DNA from: CAWJMD01 sp963700925
GTDB taxonomy: Bacteria > Actinomycetota > Actinomycetes > Actinomycetales > CAWJMD01
Assembly: GCA_963700925.1 (NCBI GenBank)
Contig: OY969553.1
Coordinates: 3,162,001 to 3,226,000 of the forward strand
DNA: 64,000 nucleotides
Reading direction: 5' to 3'
Below the pieces are notes generated by a model, which saw only the letters and a list, made by a program, of their open reading frames with translations, made no database searches and was not told the DNA's origin. The stretch's first letter is position 1. The number at the start of each line of letters is the position of its first letter. A program made the position numbers and the translations under genes. Shown in pieces: positions 46,358-55,237 of the stretch.

Positions 46358-47554
46358 GTGACGACGACCCTTGGTGGCTTCCCGACCGTAGCCGTCGTCG
46401 GCGGCGGTCAACTGGCCCGGATGATGGCACAGGCCGCCACCGCGCTCGGCGTGCGCCTACGCCTCCTGACCACGGATCCGGACGACAGCGCCGCCCAGGT
46501 CATCGCCGACACCCTCGTGGGCCACCACACCGACGAGGCGGCCGTGCGGTCGGTCCTGCCCGGGGTCCAGGCGCTGACGTTCGACCACGAGCACGTCCCC
46601 TCCGAGCTGTTGCGCGCGCTCGAGGCGGAGGGGGTCGCCGTGCGTCCGGGCCCTGCCGCCCTCCTTCACGCCCAGGACAAGCTCGCGATGCGGGAGCGCC
46701 TGGGTGCGCTCGGTGTCGGGTGTCCGCTGTGGGCCACTGCGAAGAGCGCGGCCGACGTGGTGACCTTCGCCGAGGGAATGGGGGATCTCGCGAGAGCGAG
46801 TGCTGCGGGCTGGCCGGTGGTGCTGAAGACGCCGCGAGGTGGCTACGACGGCAAGGGTGTTCGCGTGCTGCACTCGGGCGAGGACCTCGCCGCTTCCGAA
46901 GCGGCAGCGTGGTTCGAGCAGTTCCCGGACGGGCTCCTCGTCGAGGAGCGCGTCGACTTCGTTCGAGAGCTGGCGGTGCTCGTCGCCCGCAGCCCGTCGG
47001 GTCAGGCCGCTGCATGGCCGGTCGTGCAGACCACCCAGGTGGACGGAGTCTGCGACGAGGTGGTGGCCCCCGCACCAGGGCTCGACGAGTCCCTCGCGAC
47101 GAGCGCGACCGCCGACGCGCTCCGGATCGCAGCGGATCTCGGCGTGACCGGTGTGCTGGCCGTCGAGGGCTTCGAGACACGGGACGGCCGGTTCCTGGTG
47201 AACGAGCTGGCGATGCGGCCTCACAACAGCGGCCACTGGACGATCGACGGCGCGGTGACCTCGCAGTTCGAGCAGCACCTGCGCGCCGTGCTCGACCTGC
47301 CGCTCGGCGACGTCACGGCCCGCGCACCGTGGACGGTGATGGTGAACGTTCTCGGTGGGAAGTACGACGACCTCTACCGCTCGTACCTGCACGTGATGGC
47401 GCGCGACCCGGCGGTGAAGGTGCACCTGTACGGCAAGTCGGTCCGTCCGGGCCGCAAGGTGGGTCACGTGACGGCCTACGGTGACGACCTTGACGCCGTG
47501 CGCGCCCGCGCCCGCCACGCCGCCGACTTCATCAGGGGAGTGATCGACGAGTGA
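46358..47554 (+). CDS. purK: N5-carboxyaminoimidazole ribonucleotide synthase
   Basis: 398-residue ATP-grasp enzyme that carboxylates AIR with bicarbonate in purine synthesis. N-terminal [17 protein letters not shown], the ATP-binding [38 protein letters not shown], and the end [20 protein letters not shown] with metal ligands are all present. Its stop overlaps the purE start (GTGA), so the pair is coupled. A TANNNT box 8 nt before the GTG points to a leaderless mRNA. Confidence 0.96.
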   Translation: MTTTLGGFPTVAVVGGGQLARMMAQAATALGVRLRLLTTDPDDSAAQVIADTLVGHHTDEAAVRSVLPGVQALTFDHEHVPSELLRALEAEGVAVRPGPAALLHAQDKLAMRERLGALGVGCPLWATAKSAADVVTFAEGMGDLARASAAGWPVVLKTPRGGYDGKGVRVLHSGEDLAASEAAAWFEQFPDGLLVEERVDFVRELAVLVARSPSGQAAAWPVVQTTQVDGVCDEVVAPAPGLDESLATSATADALRIAADLGVTGVLAVEGFETRDGRFLVNELAMRPHNSGHWTIDGAVTSQFEQHLRAVLDLPLGDVTARAPWTVMVNVLGGKYDDLYRSYLHVMARDPAVKVHLYGKSVRPGRKVGHVTAYGDDLDAVRARARHAADFIRGVIDE

Positions 47555-48087
47555 GCACCGACCCAGCAGGGACCGCGCAGCCGCTGGTCGGCATCGTGAT
47601 GGGCTCCGACTCCGACTGGCCGGTGATGAAGGCCGCGGCCGAGGCGCTCGCCGAGTTCGACGTGCCCGTCGAGGTGGACGTGGTGTCCGCGCACCGGATG
47701 CCCGACGAGATGGTGCGCTACGGCCGCGACGCCGCCGGTCGTGGGCTGCGCGTCATCATCGCCGGCGCCGGGGGAGCGGCGCACCTGCCCGGCATGCTCG
47801 CCTCGCTGACGCCGCTCCCGGTGGTCGGCGTGCCCGTCCCGCTGAAGCACCTCGACGGCATGGACTCGCTGCTGTCGATCGTGCAGATGCCCGCCGGCGT
47901 GCCGGTCGCCACCGTGTCGATCGCGGGCGCTCGCAACGCCGGGTTGCTGGCTGTGCGGATCCTCGCGTCGGGCACCGACGACTACGCCCGTGACCTGCGG
48001 TCGGCTATGGAGAGGTTCCAGGTGTCGCTGCGAGAAGCGGCTCAGGAGAAGGGACGTCGGCTCCGCGCTGAGGTCGACGAGTCCTGA
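47551..48087 (+). CDS. purE: N5-carboxyaminoimidazole ribonucleotide mutase
   Basis: 178-residue class I PurE, which moves the carboxyl group of N5-CAIR to make CAIR. The start [20 protein letters not shown] and [15 protein letters not shown] hold the active-site Ser, Asp and His; [20 protein letters not shown] and [20 protein letters not shown] are the family's other conserved blocks. Begins 4 nt inside purK and ends 2 nt from a convergent gene, so there is no room for a separate terminator. Confidence 0.97.
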   Translation: MSTDPAGTAQPLVGIVMGSDSDWPVMKAAAEALAEFDVPVEVDVVSAHRMPDEMVRYGRDAAGRGLRVIIAGAGGAAHLPGMLASLTPLPVVGVPVPLKHLDGMDSLLSIVQMPAGVPVATVSIAGARNAGLLAVRILASGTDDYARDLRSAMERFQVSLREAAQEKGRRLRAEVDES

Positions 48088-48089
48088 TC

Positions 48090-49055
48090 CTAGGGACTCG
48101 GGCGGACGGTGAGTCCGGTCTCCAGCAGGTCAACCAGCGTGCCCCCGCCGTCGTTCACGTGGACGGAGGCGCCCCACTCCGGCCGGCACAAGCTGGCGAA
48201 GCCTGGGCTGATGTCTGTGACCGGCTCCTCGCACGTCTCGTCGAAGACGGAGAGCCCTGGCCCCACTGCCTCGCCCAGAGTCAACGTCGCCACGGCGCCC
48301 GAGGTCGAGGCGCTCAGGTCGAGCGGTCCGGTGGCGCTCAGCACCAGGAACCCGTCCGACGTCGTGGTGCCGTGGAGGTTGTCGGCCCAGGTCTCCAGCT
48401 CGGCGTCGCTCATCTGCGAACCTCCCGCGCCGTCCCAGACGCCGAGCACCCAGTCGCCGAACTCGAAGACGAGGTAGCGGAGCGGGCCGCCCTCCGACTC
48501 GTCCACGTTCCACAGGGTCACGCTCGCGCCGTCGGTGCTCCGCAGCTCGCGTTCCTGGCTGCCCACGGACTCGAACCAGAACAGCCCGCCGGGGGGAAAG
48601 GTGAAGTCGCGGCTGGATGCACCGGGCACGGCCCCGGCGCCGAAGGGATGGGCCGTGAGCCTGTCGAGGCCCGCCTCGACCGGCGCACTGACCTCGAATG
48701 ACGCGCCGTCGGGAAGCGTGACGGTGAGCCGGTGGAGGTCGCCGTCCTCGACCGCAGGGACGTTCAGCCGGTTGGGGACCCAGCGGGCCGTGACAGGGTC
48801 AGACTCCCTCGGCGACGGCACCAGCGTCACCGGTGGTGACGCATCCTCTGCCCGGTCCCGGTCCCGGTCGGTGTCGGTCAGGAAGGGGGCCACGGCCACG
48901 GCGACGACGGTGGCCGCCGTGGCCGCCGTGGCCGCCATGAGGCCAACGCGGCGTCGCCGGCGCGCCAGGACCGATCGCTCGAGCGCCGCGTAGTCGGTCG
49001 GCCCAGTCGGGGTGTGCGCCGCGCGGGTCAGCGCCTCTCGTACATCGAGGGTCAT
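48090..49055 (-). CDS. Single-pass membrane protein, probable anti-sigma partner
   Basis: 321 residues. N-terminal ~35 cytoplasmic residues (VREALTRAAHTPTGP, ALERSVLARRRRR), one membrane helix (VGLMAATAATAATVVAVAVAPF) and a large external domain. The ATG overlaps the stop of the ECF sigma gene (ATGA), and this order and topology are typical of sigma/anti-sigma pairs, but the short inner domain shows no zinc HxxxCxxC motif, so the role is inferred from position only. The outer domain has two Cys (DETCEEP, ASLCRPE). Confidence 0.7.
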   Translation of the reverse strand: MTLDVREALTRAAHTPTGPTDYAALERSVLARRRRRVGLMAATAATAATVVAVAVAPFLTDTDRDRDRAEDASPPVTLVPSPRESDPVTARWVPNRLNVPAVEDGDLHRLTVTLPDGASFEVSAPVEAGLDRLTAHPFGAGAVPGASSRDFTFPPGGLFWFESVGSQERELRSTDGASVTLWNVDESEGGPLRYLVFEFGDWVLGVWDGAGGSQMSDAELETWADNLHGTTTSDGFLVLSATGPLDLSASTSGAVATLTLGEAVGPGLSVFDETCEEPVTDISPGFASLCRPEWGASVHVNDGGGTLVDLLETGLTVRPSP

Positions 49056-49567
49056 GGCTGGACCTCCTGCTGCTCGCTGAGCCCTGGGACGCTGCGGAGC
49101 GCCTCAATGGCCTTGCTGGTCAAGGACTTCACCGTTCCCTCGGCGCATCCCATCTGCCGGGCGGAGTCGATCACCGACATGTCGAGGTAGTAGCGCAGGA
49201 CGAGTGCCTCGCGCTGTCGACGCGGAAGCGCGGCGACCGCATGCCGCACGTGCTCGGCGTCGAGCCCGTCCGAAGACCTCCGGTCAGCAGGGCTCTCCCG
49301 GCTGGAAACCCGCGCCAGTACCCGCCGCTCGATGACTCGGCGCCTGAACACCGAGTGGATCGCGTTCATCCCGACCCGAAGCGCCCAGGCTTCCGGTGCG
49401 TCCATCTGCCGCACCCGCTCCCAGTGCTCCCAGACGCGGGTCAGCGCCTCCTGCGCGTACTCCTCGGCGAGGTCGGCGTCGCCGCAGTACAGGCTCAGGG
49501 CTCCGACGAGCCGGGGCCGGACGCGCTCGCAGAAGGCCACCGCCTGGGCGCGTGCGGTGCGGTCCAC
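49052..49567 (-). CDS. ECF RNA polymerase sigma factor (SigE family)
   Basis: 171 residues. Region 2 is LYCGDADLAEEYAQEALTRVWEHW; region 4 is LPRRQREALVLRYYLDMSVIDSARQMGCAEGTVKSLTSKAIEAL. This fits the actinobacterial SigE-family (SigE-like, short region 2) ECF factors. GTG 49567 has GAGGAGG upstream. Co-transcribed with the membrane protein that follows by a 4-nt overlap, which probably controls it. Confidence 0.92.
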   Translation of the reverse strand: MDRTARAQAVAFCERVRPRLVGALSLYCGDADLAEEYAQEALTRVWEHWERVRQMDAPEAWALRVGMNAIHSVFRRRVIERRVLARVSSRESPADRRSSDGLDAEHVRHAVAALPRRQREALVLRYYLDMSVIDSARQMGCAEGTVKSLTSKAIEALRSVPGLSEQQEVQP

Positions 49568-49601
49568 CCGGCCTCCTCGCCGACCGTCCGGCCTCTGTGC
49601 G

Positions 49602-49617
49602 GTCGGACCTGTCCGAC
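49602..49617. promoter_or_regulatory. Palindrome upstream of the sigma factor gene
   Basis: GTCGGACCTGTCCGAC: perfect 7-bp arms with a 2-nt spacer, 35 nt upstream of the sigma gene start and 62 nt from the end of the LCP gene. It could be an operator of the sigma operon or part of a self-recognised promoter. Confidence 0.45.
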
Positions 49618-49678
49618 TGACGCTGCCACACAGACGCTCGAGGGCGGCCCGAGGTTCACTTCCCCGGCCTGGGAGGGG

Positions 49679-50866
49679 TCAGCCGCCTGCCTCGGCCTCC
49701 TGGGCCTCGGCGATCGCGCGGATCGGCTCGGTGTTCGAGTCGCGGAGCGCGGCGAACACGATCTCGGCCGGCTCCGTGTCCCAGTCGACGACCACGCCGT
49801 GGTCGGTGCGCCGCGTGGTGTCGCCAACGGGGACGGTGAGCGACAGCCCCTCGCCGCCAGCGCTGTCCTTCATCGTCAGGAGGAAGAAGCCGAGGGAGAC
49901 CATCCCGGTGTCGTTGTCGACCGTCAGCGCCTTGCCGCCGGTCTCGGTCAGCGGGAAGGCCTTGCTGGGGTTCAGCACCGTGCTGGGAGCCATGCCCTTG
50001 CCGGCGATCGCGGCGAGCACCTCGCGCTGCCGCTCGACGCGGCCGAGGTCTCCGCGTGGGTCGGTCTTGCGGGTGCGGGCGTAGGAGAGCGCGGTGTCGC
50101 CGTCGACCTCCTGGCAGCCGGACTTGAGGTCGAGGTCGACCAGGTCGTCCTTGAGGTCGGTCTTCGGGCAGACCCGCACGCCGCCGATGGCGTTCGCGAC
50201 CTGCCCGAACCCCGCGAGGTTCGTCTCGACGTAGTCGTCGATCTGCACCCCGGTGGCCTGCTCGACGGTGTTCACCAGCAGCGGCGGCCCGCCGATCGCG
50301 TACGCGGCGTTGATCTTGTTCTCGCCCTGCCCCGGCACGTCGACGTACGAGTCCCGCGGGATGCTCAGCATCACCGTCGGACCCTCTTTCGGACGGTGCA
50401 GCAGCAGGATCGTGTCGGTGCGGGCGGTGTCGAGCTCGCCCGTGAGATCGCTGCCCTCGCGGCTGTCGGAACCCACCACCAGGTAGGTGCGTCCCGGGGT
50501 GTCGTCGAGCGTCGCGCCGCTCATGGCGTCGACCCGGTTGAGCGCGTTCATCGCGCTCCGGGCCAGCAGGTACGGGTACCCGATGGCGACGATGAGCAGG
50601 ACAACCACGACGGCCACGAGGACGCGGCGCGTGCTCCGTCCGCGGCGCCGCTGCCGCGGTGGGCGTGGCTCGCGCGGCTCACGGCGGGCGGCGGAGCGCG
50701 GGGGCTCGTCGTAGCCGCCGTCGTCAGAGCCCGAGCTGGAGCCAGAGCTCGAGCCGGACGCGCCGGCACCGGTCGCACCGCGGCGCCGCATCGAGGGCTT
50801 GGCCCGATAGGTGGTTGCCGGGCCCCAGCGTGGTTCGTCCGGTCCCCGGCCGGAGTGCTCCGACAT
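49679..50866 (-). CDS. LytR-CpsA-Psr (LCP) family cell-wall ligase
   Basis: 395 residues: a basic, Ser/Gly-rich cytoplasmic part (~75 residues), one helix (RVLVAVVVVLLIVAIGYPYL) and the LCP domain outside. LCP signatures: LVVGSDSREG, ARTDTILLLH, SIPRDSYVDVPGQGENKINA (Arg-Asp catalytic loop) and SYARTRKTDPRGDLGRVERQ. It transfers polyprenyl-linked polymers such as teichoic-like or arabinogalactan chains to peptidoglycan. ATG 50866 is chosen for the TACCTT box 6 nt before it. The glycosyltransferase run further downstream may make its substrate. Confidence 0.92.
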   Translation of the reverse strand: MSEHSGRGPDEPRWGPATTYRAKPSMRRRGATGAGASGSSSGSSSGSDDGGYDEPPRSAARREPREPRPPRQRRRGRSTRRVLVAVVVVLLIVAIGYPYLLARSAMNALNRVDAMSGATLDDTPGRTYLVVGSDSREGSDLTGELDTARTDTILLLHRPKEGPTVMLSIPRDSYVDVPGQGENKINAAYAIGGPPLLVNTVEQATGVQIDDYVETNLAGFGQVANAIGGVRVCPKTDLKDDLVDLDLKSGCQEVDGDTALSYARTRKTDPRGDLGRVERQREVLAAIAGKGMAPSTVLNPSKAFPLTETGGKALTVDNDTGMVSLGFFLLTMKDSAGGEGLSLTVPVGDTTRRTDHGVVVDWDTEPAEIVFAALRDSNTEPIRAIAEAQEAEAGG

Positions 50867-50872
50867 GCCGAC

Positions 50873-50878
50873 AAGGTA
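50873..50878 (-). promoter_or_regulatory. -10 box of a leaderless LCP transcript
   Basis: TACCTT on the minus strand, 6 nt before ATG 50866. Confidence 0.6.
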
Positions 50879-50939
50879 CCCATGCGACCTGGACGCATCC
50901 TCCACGACTCGCGCCGGTGCGGCTCGGGCACAGCGCCCA

Positions 50940-50945
50940 TAGGGT
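50940..50945 (+). promoter_or_regulatory. -10 box of a leaderless F420-oxidoreductase transcript
   Basis: TAGGGT, 6 nt before ATG 50952; divergent from the LCP promoter 60 nt away. Confidence 0.6.
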
Positions 50946-50951
50946 CGCTTG

Positions 50952-51953
50952 ATGCGATTCGGACTGTTCATCCCTCAGGGCTGGCGGCTTGATCTGGCCG
51001 GCATCGACCCGGCCGACCACTGGGCGACCATGCACGGCCTGGCCACCCACGCCGACTCGGGCACCGCCTGGGAGTCGATCTGGGTCTACGACCACTTCCA
51101 CACCGTTCCCGAGGCGACGGACGAGGCGACCCACGAGGCGTGGACGCTGATGGCCGCCTACGCCGCGAGCACCTCGCGCGTGCGCTTGGGGCAGATGTGC
51201 ACGTGCATGAGCTACCGCAACCCCGTCTACCTCGCCAAGGTCGCGGCGACGGTCGACGTGATCTCCGGCGGTCGGGCCGAGATGGGCATCGGAGGCGGCT
51301 GGTACGAGCACGAGTGGCGTGCATACGGATACGGCTTTCCGAGCGCCGGCGAGCGGCTGGCGCGTCTCGACGAGGGCGTTCAGATCATGCGCGACCTCTG
51401 GCGGGACGGGCGAGCGTCGCTGGACGGCAAGCACTATCAGGTGGACGATGCCATCTGCGCACCGAAGCCGTTGCAGGAGAACGGGGTTCCGCTCTGGATC
51501 GCCGGAGGTGGCGAGCGGAAGACGTTGCGCACTGCCGCCAAGTACGCGCAGTACACCAACTTCGTCTCGACCCCGGAGATCTGGGCGCACAAGTCGTCGG
51601 TGCTGGAGCAGCACTGCAAGGACGTCGGCCGCGACTTTGATGAGATCATCCGAACGGGCAACATCAACGTCGTGATCGGGCGTGACGAGGCCGAGGTCGC
51701 CGACCGTCTCGCGTGGTTGGAGAACCACTACGCCACCGTGCTGCCGCACCGCGAGGGCGACCGGCTGTACGCGTTCCGCGACAACATCGGCGTCGGCACG
51801 GTGGAGCAGGTGACGGAACGGCTGCGCGCGGCCGAGAGCAACGGAATGGCTTACACCATCTGCTATTTCGCCGATGCCGCCTACGACCGGTCGAGCATCG
51901 AGCTGTTCGAACGAGAGGTCGTGCCAGCGCTGCAGACGCGGGAGACTCGGTGA
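50952..51953 (+). CDS. LLM-class F420-dependent oxidoreductase
   Basis: 333-residue luciferase-like TIM-barrel protein. FGLFIPQGWRLDLAGIDPAD at the start, WVYDHFHTVPEATDEATHEA, GQMCTCMSYRNPVYLAKVAA, DVISGGRAEMGIGGGWYEHEW and PLWIAGGGERKTLRTAAKYA match the F420-using clade (TIGR03560-like). F420 is known in Nocardioidaceae relatives. The substrate is unknown. ATG 50952 is taken in place of an earlier TTG because of the -10 box spacing. Confidence 0.88.
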   Translation: MRFGLFIPQGWRLDLAGIDPADHWATMHGLATHADSGTAWESIWVYDHFHTVPEATDEATHEAWTLMAAYAASTSRVRLGQMCTCMSYRNPVYLAKVAATVDVISGGRAEMGIGGGWYEHEWRAYGYGFPSAGERLARLDEGVQIMRDLWRDGRASLDGKHYQVDDAICAPKPLQENGVPLWIAGGGERKTLRTAAKYAQYTNFVSTPEIWAHKSSVLEQHCKDVGRDFDEIIRTGNINVVIGRDEAEVADRLAWLENHYATVLPHREGDRLYAFRDNIGVGTVEQVTERLRAAESNGMAYTICYFADAAYDRSSIELFEREVVPALQTRETR

Positions 51954-51960
51954 CTCCGTG

Positions 51961-52629
51961 GTGAGCAGCCCGACCCGTCTGATCCCGGTCTGGTACGTCG
52001 TCACGGCGGTCGGGATGCTCGCCGTGCTGACCCTCGTCTTCGCCGGTCTCGCGGCGACGACGGACGGCATCCAGGGCCTCGCCGCGTGGGGCCTGGTGGT
52101 GGCGACGGGGCTGCTGCTCGTGGCCGCCCTCTCATCACTCGCCCGGCCGCGACGCCCGCGTGAGCCGTCCGTCGGCACCGACGGAAGCCGGGTCTTCCTG
52201 GCTCCGGCAGCGACCGTGTGGTCCCTGGTCGGGGCCTGGCTCGCCCTGCTCATCGTGGCGGCGTCGTGGGTCGTGATCGGTGCGACGGACCTCGATGACA
52301 TCGAGTCGCCGGGGCTCGCCCTCGTCGCCGTCATCGGCGCACTCGCCTCCCTGCCCGACCTGTCCCGGCTGCTGACCGGCCGGCTGCACCGGTGGCGACT
52401 CGAGCTCGGCCCCGAGTCGATCAGCTACCGCGGCTACCGCGCCGCCGAGACCTGGCCCTGGTCGTCGGTGCGCGGCGCCCGGATCCACGCCCGCCGCCCC
52501 GCCGGCGTCGCCATCGAACTCAAGGGGGCGGGCGAGGACCCGGTCGTCCCGATCACGGCCTTCTCCGTACCCGCCGAGCAGCTGATCGAAGAGATCCAGC
52601 GCGCCAAGGCTGCCGCTGCTCGTCGCTGA
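51961..52629 (+). CDS. PH-like membrane protein of unknown function
   Basis: 222 residues with about four hydrophobic segments (WYVVTAVGMLAVLTLVFAGL, LAAWGLVVATGLLLVAAL, TVWSLVGAWLALLIVAASWV, SPGLALVAVIGALASLPDL) and a cytoplasmic C-terminal domain (LELGPESISYRGYRAAETW, WSSVRGARIHARRPAGVAIE) with the look of a small PH domain. GTG 51961 is 8 nt after the oxidoreductase stop. Similar in plan to the protein at 20751-21395. Function unknown. Confidence 0.68.
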   Translation: MSSPTRLIPVWYVVTAVGMLAVLTLVFAGLAATTDGIQGLAAWGLVVATGLLLVAALSSLARPRRPREPSVGTDGSRVFLAPAATVWSLVGAWLALLIVAASWVVIGATDLDDIESPGLALVAVIGALASLPDLSRLLTGRLHRWRLELGPESISYRGYRAAETWPWSSVRGARIHARRPAGVAIELKGAGEDPVVPITAFSVPAEQLIEEIQRAKAAAARR

Positions 52630-52771
52630 CGTCGGGGCGGATGGTCGCCGTCAGGGCAGAGAGGCCTAGACGCAACGGCCGTATCGTGCGACTGTGCAAG
52701 AGCCCGGTCCAGCCGGGAGGCGCGTTGCTCGGGGACCCGTCCTGCCGGCTGTCTGAGGAGCTCTGGAGATC

Positions 52772-53938
52772 GTGCCCACTCACCGCCATACCGCCGCCGC
52801 AGGCCTGCTCAGCGCGGCCTGTGCCTTGTTCCTGGTCTCCGTTCCGTCAGCGGCGGAGGCTGTGGCCCCAACGATCTTGGGCGACGTCACCCTCGTCGAC
52901 GTCGGGCCGTCGATGACCGGTGGATACACCGACCTCCAGCTGGACCTGGAGCTGGCCGATCCCGAGGGTCTTCCCGACGTGCTGTCGAACTTCGAGACCG
53001 AGCCCTACCCAGTGGGTTTCGCCGAGGTGGACAGCTCCGCCGTGATCCCGAGCCCGATGCCGACGGACTTCCACGTGAGCCAGGTGTACTGGGACACCCT
53101 GACCAGGGTGTCGGGTACGGCCACCGACGGCGTCTGGCGCGGGACGACGAGGGTCAGCTGGATCTCCACCGGCACGGTGCAGATCAGCCAGGTGATCGTC
53201 ACCGATGACGACGGCGACGTGACCGTCGTGCCCGTGAACGACGGGCCCTCCGTCGAGGTCGGCGGTCCTGGCAGCACCCCGTGGGGGTACCAGGTGCTCA
53301 CCACGCCAGTCCGGGTCGTGACGGGCGCGGAGACGTGGCGGCCGTCCCTCCGTCTCGTCAGTCGCAACGGAACACCCGTCGCGGGCGCCCGGTCGGTGTA
53401 CGACGCTCCGGGCCTCAACGACGTTCCTTGGTGGACGTACGACGCCGCGTACTACGCACCGAGCAATCCCACACCGTCGACGGTCTACACGGCGACGACG
53501 TCCAGCACAGGCGGCTTGGTGCTGCCTTCCTACGACGTGCAAGAGATCCACTTCGCCTCGTCGCTGGCCGGCTGGCGCACTGGCAGCCTCAGGTACCACA
53601 CGGTCGCAGCCGTCGGCGCCCTCGCGCCTCCGGTGAAGTGGCAGGCCCGCGCCGTCTTCGCGGCAGACGCCGGAAGCGTCGTGATGACGGGGAACGCGTG
53701 GCCCGCACCGTCGGTGCTCGAGGCGGCCAACGACCGCGTGCACCTGCAGCGACTCGTTGGACACACCTGGCGCACCGAGGCCACCGGAACGGTGCGAGCC
53801 AACGGTCGATACACGGTGGAGTGGGACGCGCCCGCCGCCCCCGGCTACTGGGTGCGGATCTACAAGCCAGGTGGCGTCGAGGGGTTCCGGACCAGCGCGG
53901 GCACCGCGGGGCCGGCGGTGTGGGTCGCCACAGGTTGA
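52772..53938 (+). CDS. Secreted protein, family A paralogue 1
   Basis: 388 residues. A clear signal peptide (HTAAAGLLSAACALFLVSVP, cleaved near AAEA). The first half has DVTLVDVGPSMTGGYTDLQL and the second a repeated two-part plan: TRVSGTATDGVWRGTTRVSW, then VVTGAETWRPSLRLVSRNG, and a C-terminal block VKWQARAVFAADAG, TGNAWPAPSVLEAANDRVHL, GTVRANGRYTVEWDAPAAPG, ending VRIYKPGGVEGF. The last part resembles an Ig-like/beta-sandwich fold. No known family is recognised; two paralogues follow. It probably acts outside the cell. Confidence 0.75.
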   Translation: MPTHRHTAAAGLLSAACALFLVSVPSAAEAVAPTILGDVTLVDVGPSMTGGYTDLQLDLELADPEGLPDVLSNFETEPYPVGFAEVDSSAVIPSPMPTDFHVSQVYWDTLTRVSGTATDGVWRGTTRVSWISTGTVQISQVIVTDDDGDVTVVPVNDGPSVEVGGPGSTPWGYQVLTTPVRVVTGAETWRPSLRLVSRNGTPVAGARSVYDAPGLNDVPWWTYDAAYYAPSNPTPSTVYTATTSSTGGLVLPSYDVQEIHFASSLAGWRTGSLRYHTVAAVGALAPPVKWQARAVFAADAGSVVMTGNAWPAPSVLEAANDRVHLQRLVGHTWRTEATGTVRANGRYTVEWDAPAAPGYWVRIYKPGGVEGFRTSAGTAGPAVWVATG

Positions 53939-53961
53939 TGTTCGGCCCAGGAGGAGTCGCT

Positions 53962-55116
53962 GTGCGAAGACTTTCGAGTGGACGTAGTGTCGCCGCGCTG
54001 GTCGGTCTGATCGCCGTCACAGGCGGCGCCACCGGGCTCACGGCGACGTCGGCGGCGGCCCAGGAGGTGACCCTTGTCGGGGCCACCTTCACGCCGTCGG
54101 AGGTGGACGTGGCCACCGGTTTCGGCTCCGCGTCCATCGATCTGGCTCTGCAGTCGGACGAGCCGATCGCCGATTCGTTCGGCTCTTGCGACGGGGATCT
54201 CGGAACGGTGTACGCCACAGCGCTGGAAGGGAGCCGGCCGTGGGTCGCCGCAGGCGAGCGGCCCGCTTTCACGGTGGAGTGGCGCGGACCGGTCACGCGC
54301 GTGTCCGGAACCCCGACCGACGGCGTGTGGCGGACCACTGCCTCTTCCGAGGTCAGCCTCGCGTGGACCGGGAGCTGGACCGTCAACCGGCTGGTGGACC
54401 CGTTCAGCTGCTTCAACCTCCTCGAGGTCGGTCCCGCCGGAGAGGTGGCCGTGGGGAGTCCCGAGCAGCCCCCGTGGAAGGTCATGCAGGCCCCCTTGGC
54501 GCCGATCAAGATCGTCACCGGCGCGGAGACCTGGACGCCGCGGGTCCGCGTCACCGACCGCCTCACCGGCGCCGGGGTCCCGGCCTTCATGACCAACCCT
54601 TGCTTGACCTGCCTCTTCCATCAGCGCGCTCGTCAGTACTTCAGCGTCAGGCACCCACCACCCCGGGCCAGCTCCAGCGGGTACTGGAACGCACCGCCGC
54701 GACTCGTGCGTGGGGACCCCGCGGAGCACTCCACAGTCGTTGAGGCGTGGGCAAAGCGCGGCACTCGCGGGTACAGCCTGGACGGCCACGGCTGCATCGA
54801 ACCGTGGGTGAAGTGGCAGGCCAGTCAGCAGTTCGCCACATCTGGCCGGACGGTCACCGCTTCCGGGAACGCCTGGCCGGCGCCGAGCGTCTACCAGGCG
54901 GCCAACCGGTGGATCCGGCTGCAAGTGCTCGGGCCTGCCGGGTGGACGGACGTCGCGGGTGCACGAGTGCGCGACAACGGGCGCTACACGCTGGCGTGGA
55001 CGGCGCCATCGGCCGGCACGTATCAGGTGCGCGTGTACAAGGCCGGTGGCATGCAGTCCCTCTGCAGCACGAGCGCCGGCACGACCCTGACCGCGGTGGG
55101 CGTGCCTGTCGGGTGA
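53962..55116 (+). CDS. Secreted protein, family A paralogue 2
   Basis: 384 residues from GTG 53962 (AGGAGG well spaced; ATG 53938 overlapping the previous stop is an alternative). Signal peptide SVAALVGLIAVTGGATGLTA with an AAA cleavage region. It shares with paralogue 1 the blocks TRVSGTPTDGVWRTT, VTGAETWTPRVRV, VKWQASQQFATSGRTVTASG, NAWPAPSVYQAANRWIRLQV, RDNGRYTLAWTAPSAGTYQV and VYKAGGMQSL. It has extra cysteines (GSCDGD, FSCFNL, NPCLTCLF, GHGCIEP, SLCSTS), suggesting disulfides. Unknown function, 23 nt behind paralogue 1. Confidence 0.75.
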   Translation: MRRLSSGRSVAALVGLIAVTGGATGLTATSAAAQEVTLVGATFTPSEVDVATGFGSASIDLALQSDEPIADSFGSCDGDLGTVYATALEGSRPWVAAGERPAFTVEWRGPVTRVSGTPTDGVWRTTASSEVSLAWTGSWTVNRLVDPFSCFNLLEVGPAGEVAVGSPEQPPWKVMQAPLAPIKIVTGAETWTPRVRVTDRLTGAGVPAFMTNPCLTCLFHQRARQYFSVRHPPPRASSSGYWNAPPRLVRGDPAEHSTVVEAWAKRGTRGYSLDGHGCIEPWVKWQASQQFATSGRTVTASGNAWPAPSVYQAANRWIRLQVLGPAGWTDVAGARVRDNGRYTLAWTAPSAGTYQVRVYKAGGMQSLCSTSAGTTLTAVGVPVG

Positions 55117-55237
55117 CGTGGGAAGAGCACTTCGGACAGAACGGCCGCCTGCGTGTCACACTCCCTCCACCTAGCGGCACTGTCCCGCGGTCACACCGGG
55201 GTCGAGTCGGTCACTCACGTCGGGTACGGGGGAGAAC

